Positions 10,694-23,032 of a stretch of 64,000 nt of DNA are shown here, in pieces. The notes beneath the pieces were generated by a model. It was not told the origin of the DNA, ran no database searches, and saw only the letters and a program-made list of their open reading frames with translations. How positions within the stretch are numbered: position 1 is the stretch's first letter; each line of letters begins with the position of its first letter. Source of the stretch: Tropicimonas sp. IMCC34011 (GTDB taxonomy: Bacteria; Pseudomonadota; Alphaproteobacteria; Rhodobacterales; Rhodobacteraceae); the NCBI RefSeq assembly GCF_003390865.1, contig NZ_QMEJ01000001.1, forward strand, positions 868,001 through 932,000, in the 5' to 3' direction. The translations under genes were made by a program, and so were the position numbers.

Positions 10694-10726
10694 AAAGGCC
10701 CCGCCGGGTGAACCCGCGGGGCCTTT
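10694..10726 (-). terminator. Terminator of the atp operon
   Basis: AAAGGCCCCGC pairs with GCGGGGCCTTT around an inner GGGT/ACCC region. On the minus strand it follows atpC by 22 bases and ends in CCTTTC. Confidence 0.82.
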
Positions 10727-10748
10727 CGTAAAGCTGTGAGCGCTTACC

Positions 10749-11186
10749 TCAGAGAGAGGGCTGCTTCGGGCTGAGCCCGATATGCTCGCCGGCGGCGACC
10801 ATGTCGGACAGGAGCTTGGCTGCGTCATCGACCGGGCCCGGCTCGTTCTGCCAAGTTTCCTTGGCACGGCCGTATTCCTGATGCGCCTCCTCGACCATCT
10901 GGTCGATCATCTCCTGGCTCACCTCGTCGGCATGATGCGCGCGCTCGGCGAGGATGGACGTACCCTCCTTGCCGATCTCCGCGAAGCCGCCCGTGACGAG
11001 ATACTTCTCTTCCTTGCCACCGGTGACGATGACGAGGACGCCCGGACGGAGCGTGGTGATCAGCGGCGAGTGATCGGGCATCGCCGTCAGATCGCCGTCC
11101 GCCCCCGGAATGCGCACTTCACTCGCCTGCACGGAAGCAACCATGCGCTCCGGCGAGACGAGATCGACCTGCATCGTGTCAGCCAT
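10749..11186 (-). CDS. atpC: F1F0 ATP synthase subunit epsilon
   Basis: 145-residue epsilon subunit of F1, linking the gamma rotor to regulation. The N-terminal beta-barrel starts ADTMQVDLVSPERMV and includes RIPGADGDLTAMPDHSPLITTLRPG, the family hallmark; a helical C-terminus follows. It is the last gene of atpHAGDC, nine bases after atpD, with a terminator behind it. Confidence 0.95.
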   Translation of the reverse strand: MADTMQVDLVSPERMVASVQASEVRIPGADGDLTAMPDHSPLITTLRPGVLVIVTGGKEEKYLVTGGFAEIGKEGTSILAERAHHADEVSQEMIDQMVEEAHQEYGRAKETWQNEPGPVDDAAKLLSDMVAAGEHIGLSPKQPSL

Positions 11187-11195
11187 CTGGCCTCC

Positions 11196-13521
<2,326 letters not shown>

Positions 13522-13544
13522 TCAGTGCTCCTGGCGATCCGCGA

Positions 13545-15083
13545 TCAGGCGAAGTCCTTCGCGAACTCGTCGATGACCGTCTTGATGCGGTCGGCGGCGT
13601 CGCCCTTGATCTTCGGGTCCTCGGTGGTGATCCAGTCCAGCAGATCGGCATGCTTGCTGCGCAGGAACTGCAGGAAGCCCTTCTCGAACCGGCTGACATC
13701 CTTCACGGCGACCTTGTCGAGATAGCCCTGCGTACCGGCGAAGATGACGCAGACGATCTCGGCGTTGGTCAGCGGAGAATACTGCTGCTGCTTCATCAGC
13801 TCGGTCAGACGCGCACCACGGTTCAGAAGCCGCTGGGTCGACGCGTCGAGATCGGAGCCGAACTGGGCGAAGGCGGCCATCTCGCGGTACTGCGCGAGCT
13901 CCAGCTTCACCGGACCGGCGACCGACTTCATCGCGTTCGTCTGGGCGGCGGAGCCCACGCGGCTGACCGAGAGGCCGGTGTTCACGGCAGGACGGATGCC
14001 CTGGTAGAACAGGTCGGTCTCGAGGAAGATCTGGCCATCGGTGATCGAGATCACGTTCGTCGGGATGTAGGCGGACACGTCGCCGGCCTGCGTCTCGATG
14101 ATCGGCAGCGCGGTGAGCGAGCCTGCGCCATGCTCCTCGTTGAGCTTGGCCGAGCGCTCCAGAAGCCGGGAGTGCAGGTAGAACACGTCACCCGGATAGG
14201 CTTCGCGGCCCGGCGGGCGGCGCAGCAGCAGGGACATCTGGCGGTAGGACACGGCCTGCTTGGACAGATCGTCGTAGATGATCAGCGCGTGGCGGCCGTT
14301 GTCGCGGTAGTACTCGGCCATCGCGGTCGCGGTGTAGGGCGCGAGGTACTGCATCGGCGCCGGGTCGGACGCCGTCGCGGCGACGACGGTGGTGTACTCG
14401 ATGGCGCCGGTTTCCTCGAGCTTCTTGAGAAGCTGGGCGACCGTGGAGCGCTTCTGACCGACGGCGACGTAGATGCAGTAGAGCTTCTTGCTCTCGTCGT
14501 CGCCAGCGGCTTCGTTGTAGCTCTTCTGGTTGAGGATCGCGTCGAGCGCCACGGCGGTCTTGCCGGTCTGGCGGTCGCCGATGATCAGTTCCCGCTGGCC
14601 ACGGCCGATCGGGATCATCGCGTCGATGGCCTTGAGGCCGGTCGCCATCGGCTCGTGAACCGACTTGCGCGGGATGATGCCCGGGGCCTTCACGTCCGCC
14701 ACGCGGCGCTCTGAGGCGGCGACATCGCCCTTGCCGTCGACGGGATCGCCGAGAGCGTCGACCACGCGGCCGAGGAGGGCATCGCCCACCGGAACGTCCA
14801 CGATGGAGTTGGTCCGCTTGACCACGTCACCTTCGGAGATCGTCCGGTCGGAGCCGAAGATGACGACGCCGACGTTGTCGATCTCGAGGTTCAGCGCCAT
14901 CCCCTGAATTCCGCCCGGGAATTCGACCATTTCACCGGCCTGGATGTTGTCGAGGCCATGAACACGCGCGATGCCGTCACCGACGGACAGGACGCGGCCG
15001 ACCTCGGCCACTTCGGCCTCTTGGCCGAAATTCTTGATCTGGTCCTTGAGGATCGCGGAAATTTCCGCGGCTTGCAGTGCCAT
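13545..15083 (-). CDS. atpA: F1F0 ATP synthase subunit alpha
   Basis: 512-residue nucleotide-binding but non-catalytic F1 subunit. The N-terminus [19 protein letters not shown] is typical, Walker A is GDRQTGKT (169-176), and [13 protein letters not shown] and [19 protein letters not shown] are present. The ATG at 15083 overlaps the atpH stop (TGATG), which favours it over the GTG one codon upstream. Confidence 0.98.
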   Translation of the reverse strand: MALQAAEISAILKDQIKNFGQEAEVAEVGRVLSVGDGIARVHGLDNIQAGEMVEFPGGIQGMALNLEIDNVGVVIFGSDRTISEGDVVKRTNSIVDVPVGDALLGRVVDALGDPVDGKGDVAASERRVADVKAPGIIPRKSVHEPMATGLKAIDAMIPIGRGQRELIIGDRQTGKTAVALDAILNQKSYNEAAGDDESKKLYCIYVAVGQKRSTVAQLLKKLEETGAIEYTTVVAATASDPAPMQYLAPYTATAMAEYYRDNGRHALIIYDDLSKQAVSYRQMSLLLRRPPGREAYPGDVFYLHSRLLERSAKLNEEHGAGSLTALPIIETQAGDVSAYIPTNVISITDGQIFLETDLFYQGIRPAVNTGLSVSRVGSAAQTNAMKSVAGPVKLELAQYREMAAFAQFGSDLDASTQRLLNRGARLTELMKQQQYSPLTNAEIVCVIFAGTQGYLDKVAVKDVSRFEKGFLQFLRSKHADLLDWITTEDPKIKGDAADRIKTVIDEFAKDFA

Positions 15084-15643
15084 CACCCGACCTCTTTCAT
15101 CGAATTGCGAAGCGCGGCGAGCCTGGCGCGGACCGACGTGTCGATCATCTTGGAGCCCACCTTCACGATAAGACCGCCGATGAGGCTATCGTCGACGGTC
15201 GTGTTCAGTTTGATATCCTTGCCGAAGCGGGACTTCAGCGTCTCGGCGAGACGTCCGCGCTGGCTGTCGTCCAGTTCGATGGCGGAGGTCACGTCGGCCG
15301 TCACCTCGCCCTTGTCCTCAGCGATCATCTCCCGCGCGGCGGCGACGAACTGGGGCAGCGCGAAGAGGCGGCGGTTGTCGGCCATCAGTCCGAGCGTGTT
15401 GCGGGTCAGCGGATCGAGGCCCGCCTTCTCGCCCACGGCGAGAACGCCCGTGCGCTGCTCCTGCCGGGTGTAGACCGGCGAATGGATCAGCTCGCGCAGA
15501 TCGGCGCTCTGGTCGAGCGCGGCCGCCAGCGTGTCCACATCCCGCTCGAGGACGTCGAGCTTACCCTCGCCCTTGGCCAGATCGAACAGGGCAGCGGCAT
15601 AGCGCCCGGCGATACTGTTTGAAATCGAAGCCGTTTCGGACAC
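15083..15643 (-). CDS. atpH: F1F0 ATP synthase subunit delta
   Basis: 186-residue stator subunit (OSCP type) that ties F1 to the peripheral stalk. The start chosen is GTG at 15643 (V-S-E-T-A-S-I), because GAAGGGG lies at good spacing just before it and the length then matches the family; a second GTG two codons upstream is possible. [13 protein letters not shown] and the C-terminal [21 protein letters not shown] are characteristic. It is the first gene of the operon; F0 genes are not nearby, as is usual in alphaproteobacteria. Confidence 0.95.
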   Translation of the reverse strand: MSETASISNSIAGRYAAALFDLAKGEGKLDVLERDVDTLAAALDQSADLRELIHSPVYTRQEQRTGVLAVGEKAGLDPLTRNTLGLMADNRRLFALPQFVAAAREMIAEDKGEVTADVTSAIELDDSQRGRLAETLKSRFGKDIKLNTTVDDSLIGGLIVKVGSKMIDTSVRARLAALRNSMKEVG

Positions 15644-16064
15644 GTCCACCCCTTCGTTTGTCGGCCGCGATCGTGGCCGGCCCGGATCGTTGAATGGCGT
15701 CCCGGCCCCCGCGATGGAAGGACCGGGCAAACAACGACGGGCGCCGCGACCGGCCCCCGTCAGATCGAGAGGGGGTCTAGCAGCATGGTTCGGGCCGCGC
15801 AACTCTATTGCCCGCCTATCTTCATGCTTCGAAACCCGTTGTTTACTTGCCTGACGTAGTGTTTCGGGCGACCGGGGCGGAGTTTTTTATGGGCGGGAGG
15901 CGGTACGGCACCGGGACTCCCCTGCCCGCGCCGGTGCAGCGGAGCCGATGCAGCGCGGATATCAATCAGGGGTGGAGTGTGCGGATCCGACGCGCAAAGC
16001 GCGATCCCTGCTCGCGGGCGCCGGTCGGGCGGTGCCGCGGGAAGACATGCCGTCCCGCCTCGCC
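15644..16064. other. 421-bp non-coding region upstream of the atp operon
   Basis: No convincing gene is present; short open frames here lack ribosome-binding sites and recognisable sequence. It holds the probable atp promoter (15774-15802) with a leader of roughly 120 bases before atpH. The stretch 15808-15895 is clearly less GC-rich than its surroundings and includes AGTTTTTTAT. Confidence 0.6.
15774..15802 (-). promoter_or_regulatory. Putative sigma-70 promoter of atpHAGDC
   Basis: Reading the minus strand, TTGCGC (15802-15797) is followed after 17 bases by TAGACC (15779-15774), the latter inside GCTAGACC. This resembles the alphaproteobacterial housekeeping pattern TTGac...GCTANAWC. Transcription would start near 15767. 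It was found by eye only. Confidence 0.4.
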
Positions 16065-16847
16065 TTAGCGCCCGATGCCCTTATTGATCCGGGACGTTGC
16101 CCCGGCGGTTCCGGGCTGCTTGGCTCCCTCCAGCACGTCGAGCGGACGTCGAACCATGTCGCGGACGCCAGGGGCGCGCGGCATCGTGACCTGCTTGCTG
16201 GCCTCCACGAGGATCACTCCGCCCGCGAAGTAGGAGGAGACGCGCCGCCCCACCCGCTCCAGCAGATCCGCCGACCGCAGCCAGAAGCGGCGCGAGGACG
16301 GCGGCGAGAAGAGCGCGGCGGAATGGCGTTCGGCGGCGAAGCCGTGGCGGCTCAGTTGCGCCTCGAGCTGGGACAGCGAATAGGGGCGACCGTAGCCGAA
16401 GGGCGTGCGATCCCGGCGGGCCCAGAGGCCGGCCCGGTTCGGAACGATGAAGAGCGCCTTCCCTCCCGGACCCAAGACCCGGGCGCATTCCTCGAGGAGC
16501 GCCGGCGGGTGCTCCGACGTCTCCAGCCCGTGCATGACGATCAGCCGGTCCACCCGGCCCGTCTCGAGCGGCCACATGGTCTCCTCGCAGAGGACGGAGA
16601 GATTCGGCATACCGGCCGGCCACGGCATCACGCCCTGCGGCCCCGGCATCAGTCCGATCACGCGCCGTGCGCTTCCCATGTAGGGCCGGAGGAGCGGCAC
16701 CGCGAAGCCGTAGCCCGCGATGGTCTGCCCGCGCGCACGCTCGACGTCCCAGAGCGCAGCGACCTGATGACGCACCGCGCGCTGCGCCACGCGCCCCAGC
16801 TGGGTCCGGTAGTAGAAAGTCCTCAGATCCAATACGTCGAGATGCAT
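16065..16847 (-). CDS. Class I SAM-dependent methyltransferase family protein
   Basis: 260-residue methyltransferase-like protein. The post-motif region is recognisable: [37 protein letters not shown], then [11 protein letters not shown]. The glycine-rich SAM motif I is weak ([12 protein letters not shown]), so SAM binding is inferred. It is divergent from gloB with a 69-bp gap. Escherichia coli also has a methyltransferase-like gene (yafS) next to gloB, which suggests a conserved link to glyoxal detoxification. The C-terminus is basic and Gly/Ala rich. Confidence 0.8.
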   Translation of the reverse strand: MHLDVLDLRTFYYRTQLGRVAQRAVRHQVAALWDVERARGQTIAGYGFAVPLLRPYMGSARRVIGLMPGPQGVMPWPAGMPNLSVLCEETMWPLETGRVDRLIVMHGLETSEHPPALLEECARVLGPGGKALFIVPNRAGLWARRDRTPFGYGRPYSLSQLEAQLSRHGFAAERHSAALFSPPSSRRFWLRSADLLERVGRRVSSYFAGGVILVEASKQVTMPRAPGVRDMVRRPLDVLEGAKQPGTAGATSRINKGIGR

Positions 16848-16916
16848 TGAGGCGGCGGCGTCCCCGGCTAGGTGAAGTGCCTACACCTTACCCAAGCACC
16901 GCGGAAAGGAAACGCC

Positions 16917-17684
16917 GTGCCGCTCGAAATCGTCACCGTCCCCTGCCTCTCTGACAATTACGCCTTCATCGCTCACGACCCCGTCACGAACGACACCGCC
17001 GTGATCGACGTGCCCGAAGCCGGCCCGATCCAGTCCGTTCTCGAGGCCAGGGGGTGGGAGCTCGGCAAGGTCTTCATCACCCACCACCATTCCGACCATG
17101 TCGGCGGCCTCGAGGCGCTGCGCACCCACTGGTCCCCGCGCGTCATCGGTGCAAAGGCGGATGCGCACCGCCTGCCCCCGCTCGATGTCGAGGTCGAGGA
17201 GGGCGACGAGATCATGATCGGCGGCGAGAAGGGCCGCGTGATCGACGTCTCGGGCCATACGATGGGCCATGTGGCCTTCCACTTTCCCGGATCGGACGCC
17301 GTCTTCACCGCGGACAGCCTGATGGCGATGGGGTGCGGGCGCTTGTTTGAAGGCGATGCCGACACCATGTGGACATCCTTACGCAAACTCGCGGCCCTGC
17401 CGCAGGACACCATTGTCTATTCCGGCCACGAATACACCGCCGCCAACGCCCGCTTCGCGATGACGGTGGACCCCGAGAACCCCGCCCTCGCCCGACGCTC
17501 CGGTCAGATCGAAGCGGCCCGCGCCAAGGGTGACGCAACCGTCCCCTCCAGCCTCGCCGAGGAAAAGGAGACCAACCCCTTCCTCCGCGCCGGCGACCCG
17601 GCCATCCGGTCGGGCCTCGGCATGGAAGATGCCTCGGATGCCGAGGTGTTTGCCGAGATCCGGCGCAGGAAGGACAATTTCTGA
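16917..17684 (+). CDS. gloB: Hydroxyacylglutathione hydrolase (glyoxalase II)
   Basis: 255-residue metallo-beta-lactamase-fold enzyme that hydrolyses S-lactoylglutathione in methylglyoxal detoxification. The metal-binding THHHSDHVGG motif is at 55-64. SGHTMGHVAF, a metal-bridging FTADSL segment and YSGHEYT supply further ligands. The C-terminal glutathione-binding helix region ends in NPFLRAG. The start is GTG at 16917, with GGAAAGGA eight bases upstream; an in-frame GTG at 16872 would add 15 unconserved residues. Confidence 0.95.
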   Translation: MPLEIVTVPCLSDNYAFIAHDPVTNDTAVIDVPEAGPIQSVLEARGWELGKVFITHHHSDHVGGLEALRTHWSPRVIGAKADAHRLPPLDVEVEEGDEIMIGGEKGRVIDVSGHTMGHVAFHFPGSDAVFTADSLMAMGCGRLFEGDADTMWTSLRKLAALPQDTIVYSGHEYTAANARFAMTVDPENPALARRSGQIEAARAKGDATVPSSLAEEKETNPFLRAGDPAIRSGLGMEDASDAEVFAEIRRRKDNF

Positions 17685-17932
17685 GCGCTCGCGCCTCTGG
17701 TGCATCGGACGAGCCGGGGGTGCCGGGGACGGGTGTTCAGCCGGTCCGGCGGCCCGCGACGCGGCCCGTTCGATCACAATTCGTGCACGAAGGCCCCAAC
17801 CGGGCCGTGCAAGGCAAGAAAACACTTGAAGCGTGGCGTCCACCAACCAAACTTTAAGATCATGAGGCCACGGTTGGAGAAGGCGGGCCCGCCCCCCTTC
17901 GTTCGGCCCCGATGAGGAAAGGAGCACGCAAC

Positions 17933-20269
17933 GTGCCGTCGTTTTCGAATACCCTCGAGCATGCCATCCACGCGGCGCTGGCCATCGCCAACGCCAAACG
18001 CCATGAATTCGCCACGCTGGAGCATCTGCTCCTCGCCCTGATCGACGAGCCCGACGCGGCCAAGGTCATGCGGGCGTGCGACGTGGACCTCAGCAGCCTC
18101 CGCAAGACCCTGGATGAATATATCGACGACGACCTGTCGACCCTCGTCACAGAGATCGAAGGGTCCGAAGCTGTGCCGACCGCCGCGTTCCAGCGCGTCA
18201 TCCAGCGCGCCGCGATCCACGTCCAGAGCTCCGGCCGCACCGAGGTGACGGGCGCCAACGTGCTCGTCGCGATCTTCGCCGAACGCGAATCGAATGCGGC
18301 CTATTTCCTGCAGGAGCAGGAAATGACCCGTTACGACGCGGTGAACTTCATCGCGCACGGCGTCGCGAAGAACCCCTCCTTCGGTGAAAGCCGCCCCGTC
18401 ACGGGGGCCTCCGAGGATGACGAGGATGCGGAGACCGCCCAGGCCGAACCGCAGCAGGAGGATGCCTCCAAGGAAAGCGCGCTCGGCAAGTACTGCGTCG
18501 ATCTCAACGTGAAGGCCCGCAAGGGCAACGTGGACCCGCTCATCGGCCGGTCTTCGGAGGTCGAGCGCTGCGTGCAGGTCCTCTGCCGCCGCCGCAAGAA
18601 CAACCCACTCCTCGTGGGTGATCCCGGTGTCGGCAAGACCGCCATCGCCGAGGGTCTCGCGCGGAAGATCGTGTCCGGCGAAACGCCCGAGGTGCTGTCC
18701 GGCACCACGATCTACTCGCTCGACATGGGCGCCCTCCTCGCTGGCACCCGCTACCGTGGGGATTTCGAGGAGCGCCTGAAGTCCGTCATGACGGAACTCG
18801 AGGAACATCCCGACGCGATCCTGTTCATCGACGAGATCCATACCGTCATCGGCGCCGGCGCGACATCTGGCGGCGCGATGGATGCGTCCAACCTGCTGAA
18901 ACCCGCGCTGCAGGGCGGCAAGCTGCGCTGCATGGGCTCCACCACCTACAAGGAGTTCCGCCAGCACTTCGAGAAGGATCGGGCCCTGTCCCGCCGGTTC
19001 CAGAAGATCGACGTCAACGAACCGTCCGTCGAAGACAGCGTGAAGATCCTGAAGGGTCTGAAGCCGTATTTCGAGGACCATCACGAGATCAAGTACACCA
19101 ACGAAGCAATCAAGACGGCGGTGGAACTCTCCTCGCGCTACATCCATGACCGCAAACTGCCGGACAAGGCGATCGACGTGATCGACGAGGCCGGCGCGGC
19201 GCAGCACCTTCTGTCGGAAAGCAAGCGGCGCAAGACAATCGGCACCAAGGAGATCGAGGCCGTCGTCGCCAAGATCGCCCGCATTCCGCCCAAGAACGTC
19301 TCCAAGGACGATGCGGAGGTGCTGAAGGACCTCGACGCCGCTCTCAAGCGGGTGGTCTTCGGTCAGGACGCGGCCATCGACGCGCTGTCCTCCGCGATCA
19401 AGCTGGCGCGCGCCGGCCTGCGGGAGCCCGAGAAGCCGATCGGCAACTACCTCTTCGCCGGCCCCACAGGCGTCGGCAAGACGGAGGTGGCCAAGCAACT
19501 GGCGGAGACGCTGGGTGTCGAGATGCTGCGCTTCGACATGTCCGAGTACATGGAGAAGCACGCCGTTTCCCGCCTTATCGGCGCGCCTCCGGGCTATGTC
19601 GGGTTCGACCAGGGCGGCATGCTGACGGATGGCGTCGACCAGCATCCCCACTGCGTCCTGCTGCTCGACGAGATCGAGAAGGCGCACCCGGACGTGTTCA
19701 ACATCCTGTTGCAGGTGATGGATCACGGCAAGCTGACGGACCACAACGGCCGCTCGGTGGACTTCCGGAATGTCGTTCTGATCATGACGTCGAATGCCGG
19801 CGCGTCGGACATGCAGAAGGCCGCCATCGGTTTCGGCCGGGACAAGCGCGAAGGTGAGGATACCGCCGCCATCGAGCGCACCTTTACGCCTGAATTCCGC
19901 AACCGTCTTGATGCGGTGATCAGCTTCGGCGCCCTGCCGAAGGAGGTCATCCTTCAGGTCGTCGAGAAGTTCGTCCTGCAGCTCGAAGCACAGCTTCTGG
20001 ATCGCGGCGTCACCATCGAGCTCACCAAACCGGCTGCCGAATGGCTGGCCGACCGGGGCTACGACGACAAGATGGGGGCCCGCCCGCTCGGTCGTGTCAT
20101 TCAGGAGAACATCAAGAAGCCGCTCGCCGAGGAGCTTCTTTTCGGCAAGCTCGTCAAGGGCGGCAATGTCCGCGTGACGATCAAGGGCGACGCAATCGAC
20201 CTCGAGGTGGAAGAGCCGAAGAAGAGGCAGCTCTCCTCCCGCAAGCCGCCCCTTCTGACGGCGGAGTGA
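17933..20269 (+). CDS. clpA: ATP-dependent Clp protease ATP-binding subunit ClpA
   Basis: 778-residue AAA+ unfoldase that feeds substrates to ClpP. The N-domain begins [15 protein letters not shown]. The two ATPase modules have Walker A motifs GDPGVGKT (229-236) and GPTGVGKT (510-517), with DEIHT and DEIEKAHPD as Walker B regions. The GTG start at 17933 is chosen for AAAGGAG nine bases upstream and homology to the usual MPSFS start. The adaptor gene clpS, often immediately upstream of clpA, is not in this window. A strong terminator follows. Confidence 0.97.
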   Translation: MPSFSNTLEHAIHAALAIANAKRHEFATLEHLLLALIDEPDAAKVMRACDVDLSSLRKTLDEYIDDDLSTLVTEIEGSEAVPTAAFQRVIQRAAIHVQSSGRTEVTGANVLVAIFAERESNAAYFLQEQEMTRYDAVNFIAHGVAKNPSFGESRPVTGASEDDEDAETAQAEPQQEDASKESALGKYCVDLNVKARKGNVDPLIGRSSEVERCVQVLCRRRKNNPLLVGDPGVGKTAIAEGLARKIVSGETPEVLSGTTIYSLDMGALLAGTRYRGDFEERLKSVMTELEEHPDAILFIDEIHTVIGAGATSGGAMDASNLLKPALQGGKLRCMGSTTYKEFRQHFEKDRALSRRFQKIDVNEPSVEDSVKILKGLKPYFEDHHEIKYTNEAIKTAVELSSRYIHDRKLPDKAIDVIDEAGAAQHLLSESKRRKTIGTKEIEAVVAKIARIPPKNVSKDDAEVLKDLDAALKRVVFGQDAAIDALSSAIKLARAGLREPEKPIGNYLFAGPTGVGKTEVAKQLAETLGVEMLRFDMSEYMEKHAVSRLIGAPPGYVGFDQGGMLTDGVDQHPHCVLLLDEIEKAHPDVFNILLQVMDHGKLTDHNGRSVDFRNVVLIMTSNAGASDMQKAAIGFGRDKREGEDTAAIERTFTPEFRNRLDAVISFGALPKEVILQVVEKFVLQLEAQLLDRGVTIELTKPAAEWLADRGYDDKMGARPLGRVIQENIKKPLAEELLFGKLVKGGNVRVTIKGDAIDLEVEEPKKRQLSSRKPPLLTAE

Positions 20270-20286
20270 GTCTCGCACGACCGAAC

Positions 20287-20314
20287 AGGGGGCGCCTTCG
20301 GGCGCCCCCTTTTT
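20287..20314 (+). terminator. Rho-independent terminator of clpA
   Basis: AGGGGGCGCC / GGCGCCCCCT forms a 10-bp stem with a TTCG tetraloop followed by TTTT, 17 bases after the stop codon. Confidence 0.92.
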
Positions 20315-20728
20315 CGTGCCCGCTTGCCACTGCCCTTGCCTCCCAGGCACACGCGCAGGCGTTCGTCCTCGATTGACCGGTTGACTTGCAGACCGGGTCC
20401 CCGGGACCCGGCGGTCAGGACATCACCTGCAGAACGATGGCGAATGACCGAAAAGGCCGCAGGCTGCGGCGGGCCCGCGGACGCGCTCTGCCGTGACCAA
20501 AGGCCCCACCGGGCAGCCGTCCCGGCGCCGCACTGCAAGACACAGTGCCGTAATGAATCTTCATTGAGTTCGGGTAAGAGCCCGTGGCTGGCCGGGATAC
20601 CTCGGTTCTCGTCTTCCGGACCCCACGCTGTAGGTCCGGTTCGGCGACCCGCCCCATTGGGGCAGGTCACGCTTCTCGGGGGACGGTGCCGCCCTCGCGC
20701 GACGGGGCGGCCGCGATCCCCTGCCCCG
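20315..20728. other. 414-bp region without a supported gene
   Basis: It lies between the clpA terminator and the 3' end of the convergent TRAP permease. It contains a near-palindrome GGGTCCCCGGGACCC (20395-20409), a small hairpin CACTG/CAGTG (20531-20547), a short perfect dyad AATGAA-TC-TTCATT (20552-20565), and GACGGGGC/GCCCCGTC (20701-20730), which may help terminate the permease transcript. Short open frames here have no recognisable sequence. I see no tRNA or known RNA family. Confidence 0.5.
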
Positions 20729-22951
20729 TCAGCCGGCGGCCTTGGCTCCTGCGCCGGGCGAGCCGGACAGCATCCGGCTCACGCCGACCGCCGCCACGGC
20801 GAGCGCGACGCCCAGAAGGTCGGACATCAGCCCCCCTTCGATCAGCGACAGGGCTGCCAGCATCGCAAGGCCCCGCACGATCCACCCCGCACGCGCACCG
20901 AAGAACCATCCCTGCACGGCGGCGGAGAGAAGGAACACCCCGACCACGGCCGTCAGGCCCGCCCGGGCAATCTCGAACCACGTTCCGTCCATCAGGATGG
21001 CGGAGTTGTAGAAGAACATGAACGGCACGATGAATGCCGCGATGCCGATCTTGAACGAGGCGGTCGAGGTCTCCATCGCGTTCGCCCCCGAAATACCGGC
21101 AGCCGCGTAGCTGGCCAGCGCAACGGGCGGCGTGATCGCCGAGAGCACCGCGAAGTAGAAGACGAAGAAGTGCGCCGTCAGTGGCGGGATGCCGAGCTGG
21201 ACGAGGCCGGGCGCAACGACGGAGGCTGCAACGGCGTAGGCGGCCGTCGTCGGCATCCCCATCCCGAGCAGGATCGAGATGCACATCGCGAAGAAGAGCG
21301 CCAGGAGCTGGGAGGCATCCGCGAGGCCGAGGAGCAGCGAGGAGAACCGCGCTCCCACGCCGGTCAGGCTGATGACGCCGACGATGATGCCGGCGCAGGC
21401 GCAGACCGCGATGATCTGGATCGACATGATCCCGGCGAGCTCGAAGGCCTTGCCCACGGCCCTCGGCCCCATCCTGTGCCGGGTCAGCCAGCTGACGACG
21501 ACGGCGGCAAGGGTGGCGTAGACGCCGGCACGGATCACGGAATAGCCCATGAACAGCGCGACGATAAGGATGACGATGGGCAGGAAGAGAAAGGACTTCT
21601 TCGCCAGCGCCCGGGCGCTCGGAATCTCGTCCTCGCGCATCCCTTCCATGCCGAGCTTGGCCGCTTCGAAGTCCACCATGAAGTAGACCGAAACGAAGTA
21701 GAGGATCGCCGGGATGATCGCGGCGATCGCGATCTCGGTATAGGGGATGCCGGTGATCTCGGCCATGATGAAGGCGCCCGCGCCCATGATCGGCGGCACG
21801 ATCTGCCCCCCCGTGGAGGCGGCGGCCTCGATCGCGCCTGCGGTCTTCTTCTTGTAGCCGACCTTCTTCATCAGCGGGATCGTAAGCGAGCCAGTGGCCA
21901 CGACGTTGCCGGCCGATGTGCCGTTGATCATGCCCATGAGGCCCGAGGCAAAGATCGCGACCTTGGCCGGGCCGCCGCGGGCCTTGCCGGCGAGCGCGAA
22001 GGCGAAGTTGACGAAGTAATCCCCGACCTTCGAGGCCTGAAGGAAGGCGGCGAAGATGATGAACAGGATGATGTAGGTGGAAGAGACGGCCGTGGTCGGC
22101 CCCAGGATCCCGGCATCCGTATAGACCTGGCTGAAGAAACGGGTCCATTCGATGGGCGGCGAATTGAGGAAGCCCGGCAGGTACTGCCCGGCGAAGACAT
22201 AGATGAGGAAGATCGCCGAAATCACCACAAGGGCAAGGCCGGCGACGCGGCGGGTCAACTCGAGGATCAGCGCGCTGCCGGCGACGGCGGCCATGGAGAT
22301 GCCGATCGGGGCGAAGGGCGTGCCCGTCGAGTTGCGCATCAGGGTGCCGTAGATGGTGATGAGGTAGGTCGCGACGGCCACGGCACAGATCGCAAGGACG
22401 AGATCGGGCGCGGCGAAGCCCTCCCGCACGCGGCGATGACGCCAGCTCAGCGCGATGGCGCCGCCGGTGGCGATCCAGAGCGGCGCGCCGAAAAGCCAGG
22501 TCTCATTGAAGCGAATGGTCTCGTCGATCCCGGTCCACTGCGCGCCGGCGCTGATCTGAAGGGCGAACCAGATCGCGGTGCCGAGAGCGAGAAGGGCCGG
22601 AACGGCGAGCACGAGGGCAAGGAGGCCGAGGATCCGCGTCTCGCCACCGGCATCCTCCGGGAAGGCATTGGGCGCATAGATCAGGAAGCCGAGCATGAGG
22701 GCGCCGGCGACGTGGACGATCCGGAAGTTCCACGTCTCCATCGGGAATGTCGGCAGGAACGGCAGGTCCACGCCGGTCATGGAGGAGATCGACAGCCCCG
22801 TCAGCGCAGCCATGTGGAACGCGGCATAGAGCCCCGCCGCCACGGCGATGGCGATGAAGCGCCAGCCGCCGAACAGGCGCCTGTTCTCCTCGATGGCCTC
22901 CTCGTCGACGCCTTCGGCGATGATGCGCTCGTCTTCGCGGCTCTCGGCCAT
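20729..22951 (-). CDS. TRAP transporter fused permease (DctM/DctQ-like), TAXI type
   Basis: 740-residue polytopic membrane protein of the fused-permease class that partners TAXI solute-binding proteins for Na+- or H+-driven uptake of organic acids. The N-terminal small-subunit-like helices are followed by the DctM-like core with GNVVATGSLTIPLMKKVGY, TGGQIVPPIMGAGAFIMAE and GMGMPTTAAYAVA. The ATG at 22951 is chosen because GAGGGACCGAGGA precedes it; the longer frame to 22999 would start inside a hairpin. It lies 81 bases downstream of its binding-protein gene. Confidence 0.93.
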   Translation of the reverse strand: MAESREDERIIAEGVDEEAIEENRRLFGGWRFIAIAVAAGLYAAFHMAALTGLSISSMTGVDLPFLPTFPMETWNFRIVHVAGALMLGFLIYAPNAFPEDAGGETRILGLLALVLAVPALLALGTAIWFALQISAGAQWTGIDETIRFNETWLFGAPLWIATGGAIALSWRHRRVREGFAAPDLVLAICAVAVATYLITIYGTLMRNSTGTPFAPIGISMAAVAGSALILELTRRVAGLALVVISAIFLIYVFAGQYLPGFLNSPPIEWTRFFSQVYTDAGILGPTTAVSSTYIILFIIFAAFLQASKVGDYFVNFAFALAGKARGGPAKVAIFASGLMGMINGTSAGNVVATGSLTIPLMKKVGYKKKTAGAIEAAASTGGQIVPPIMGAGAFIMAEITGIPYTEIAIAAIIPAILYFVSVYFMVDFEAAKLGMEGMREDEIPSARALAKKSFLFLPIVILIVALFMGYSVIRAGVYATLAAVVVSWLTRHRMGPRAVGKAFELAGIMSIQIIAVCACAGIIVGVISLTGVGARFSSLLLGLADASQLLALFFAMCISILLGMGMPTTAAYAVAASVVAPGLVQLGIPPLTAHFFVFYFAVLSAITPPVALASYAAAGISGANAMETSTASFKIGIAAFIVPFMFFYNSAILMDGTWFEIARAGLTAVVGVFLLSAAVQGWFFGARAGWIVRGLAMLAALSLIEGGLMSDLLGVALAVAAVGVSRMLSGSPGAGAKAAG

Positions 22952-22984
22952 TCCTCGGTCCCTCACCCTGTTCAATTGTGACGA

Positions 22985-23010
22985 AGGCCCCGGCCGCACG
23001 GCCGGGGCCT
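22985..23010 (-). terminator. Intercistronic hairpin between TAXI binding protein and permease
   Basis: Perfect 12-bp stem AGGCCCCGGCCG / CGGCCGGGGCCT with a two-base loop. On the minus strand it is not followed by a U-run, so it may stabilise the upstream mRNA or cause partial termination rather than end the operon. Binding-protein genes are commonly expressed above their permeases this way. Confidence 0.7.
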
Positions 23011-23032
23011 CCTTTTCAGTACAAGCGTCTGA

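Noticed and set aside
15808-16068. 86-codon open frame upstream of the atp operon
   Set aside because: It has no ribosome-binding site, changes composition midway and shows no recognisable sequence; the region is better explained as promoter and leader.
17774-20350. 858-codon open frame antisense to clpA, and similar long antisense frames at 7226-9058, 10782-12665 and 20324-22981
   Set aside because: They lie opposite well-recognised genes (clpA, prs/DUF1275, atpC/atpD, TRAP permease) and have the Arg/Gly/Asp/His-rich composition expected from the complementary strand of high-GC codons. No domain is recognisable.
20620-20700. tRNA- or riboswitch-like sequence (GGTTCGG with flanking GC stems)
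   Set aside because: No acceptor, D or anticodon stem can be assembled around it, and no conserved riboswitch core is visible.
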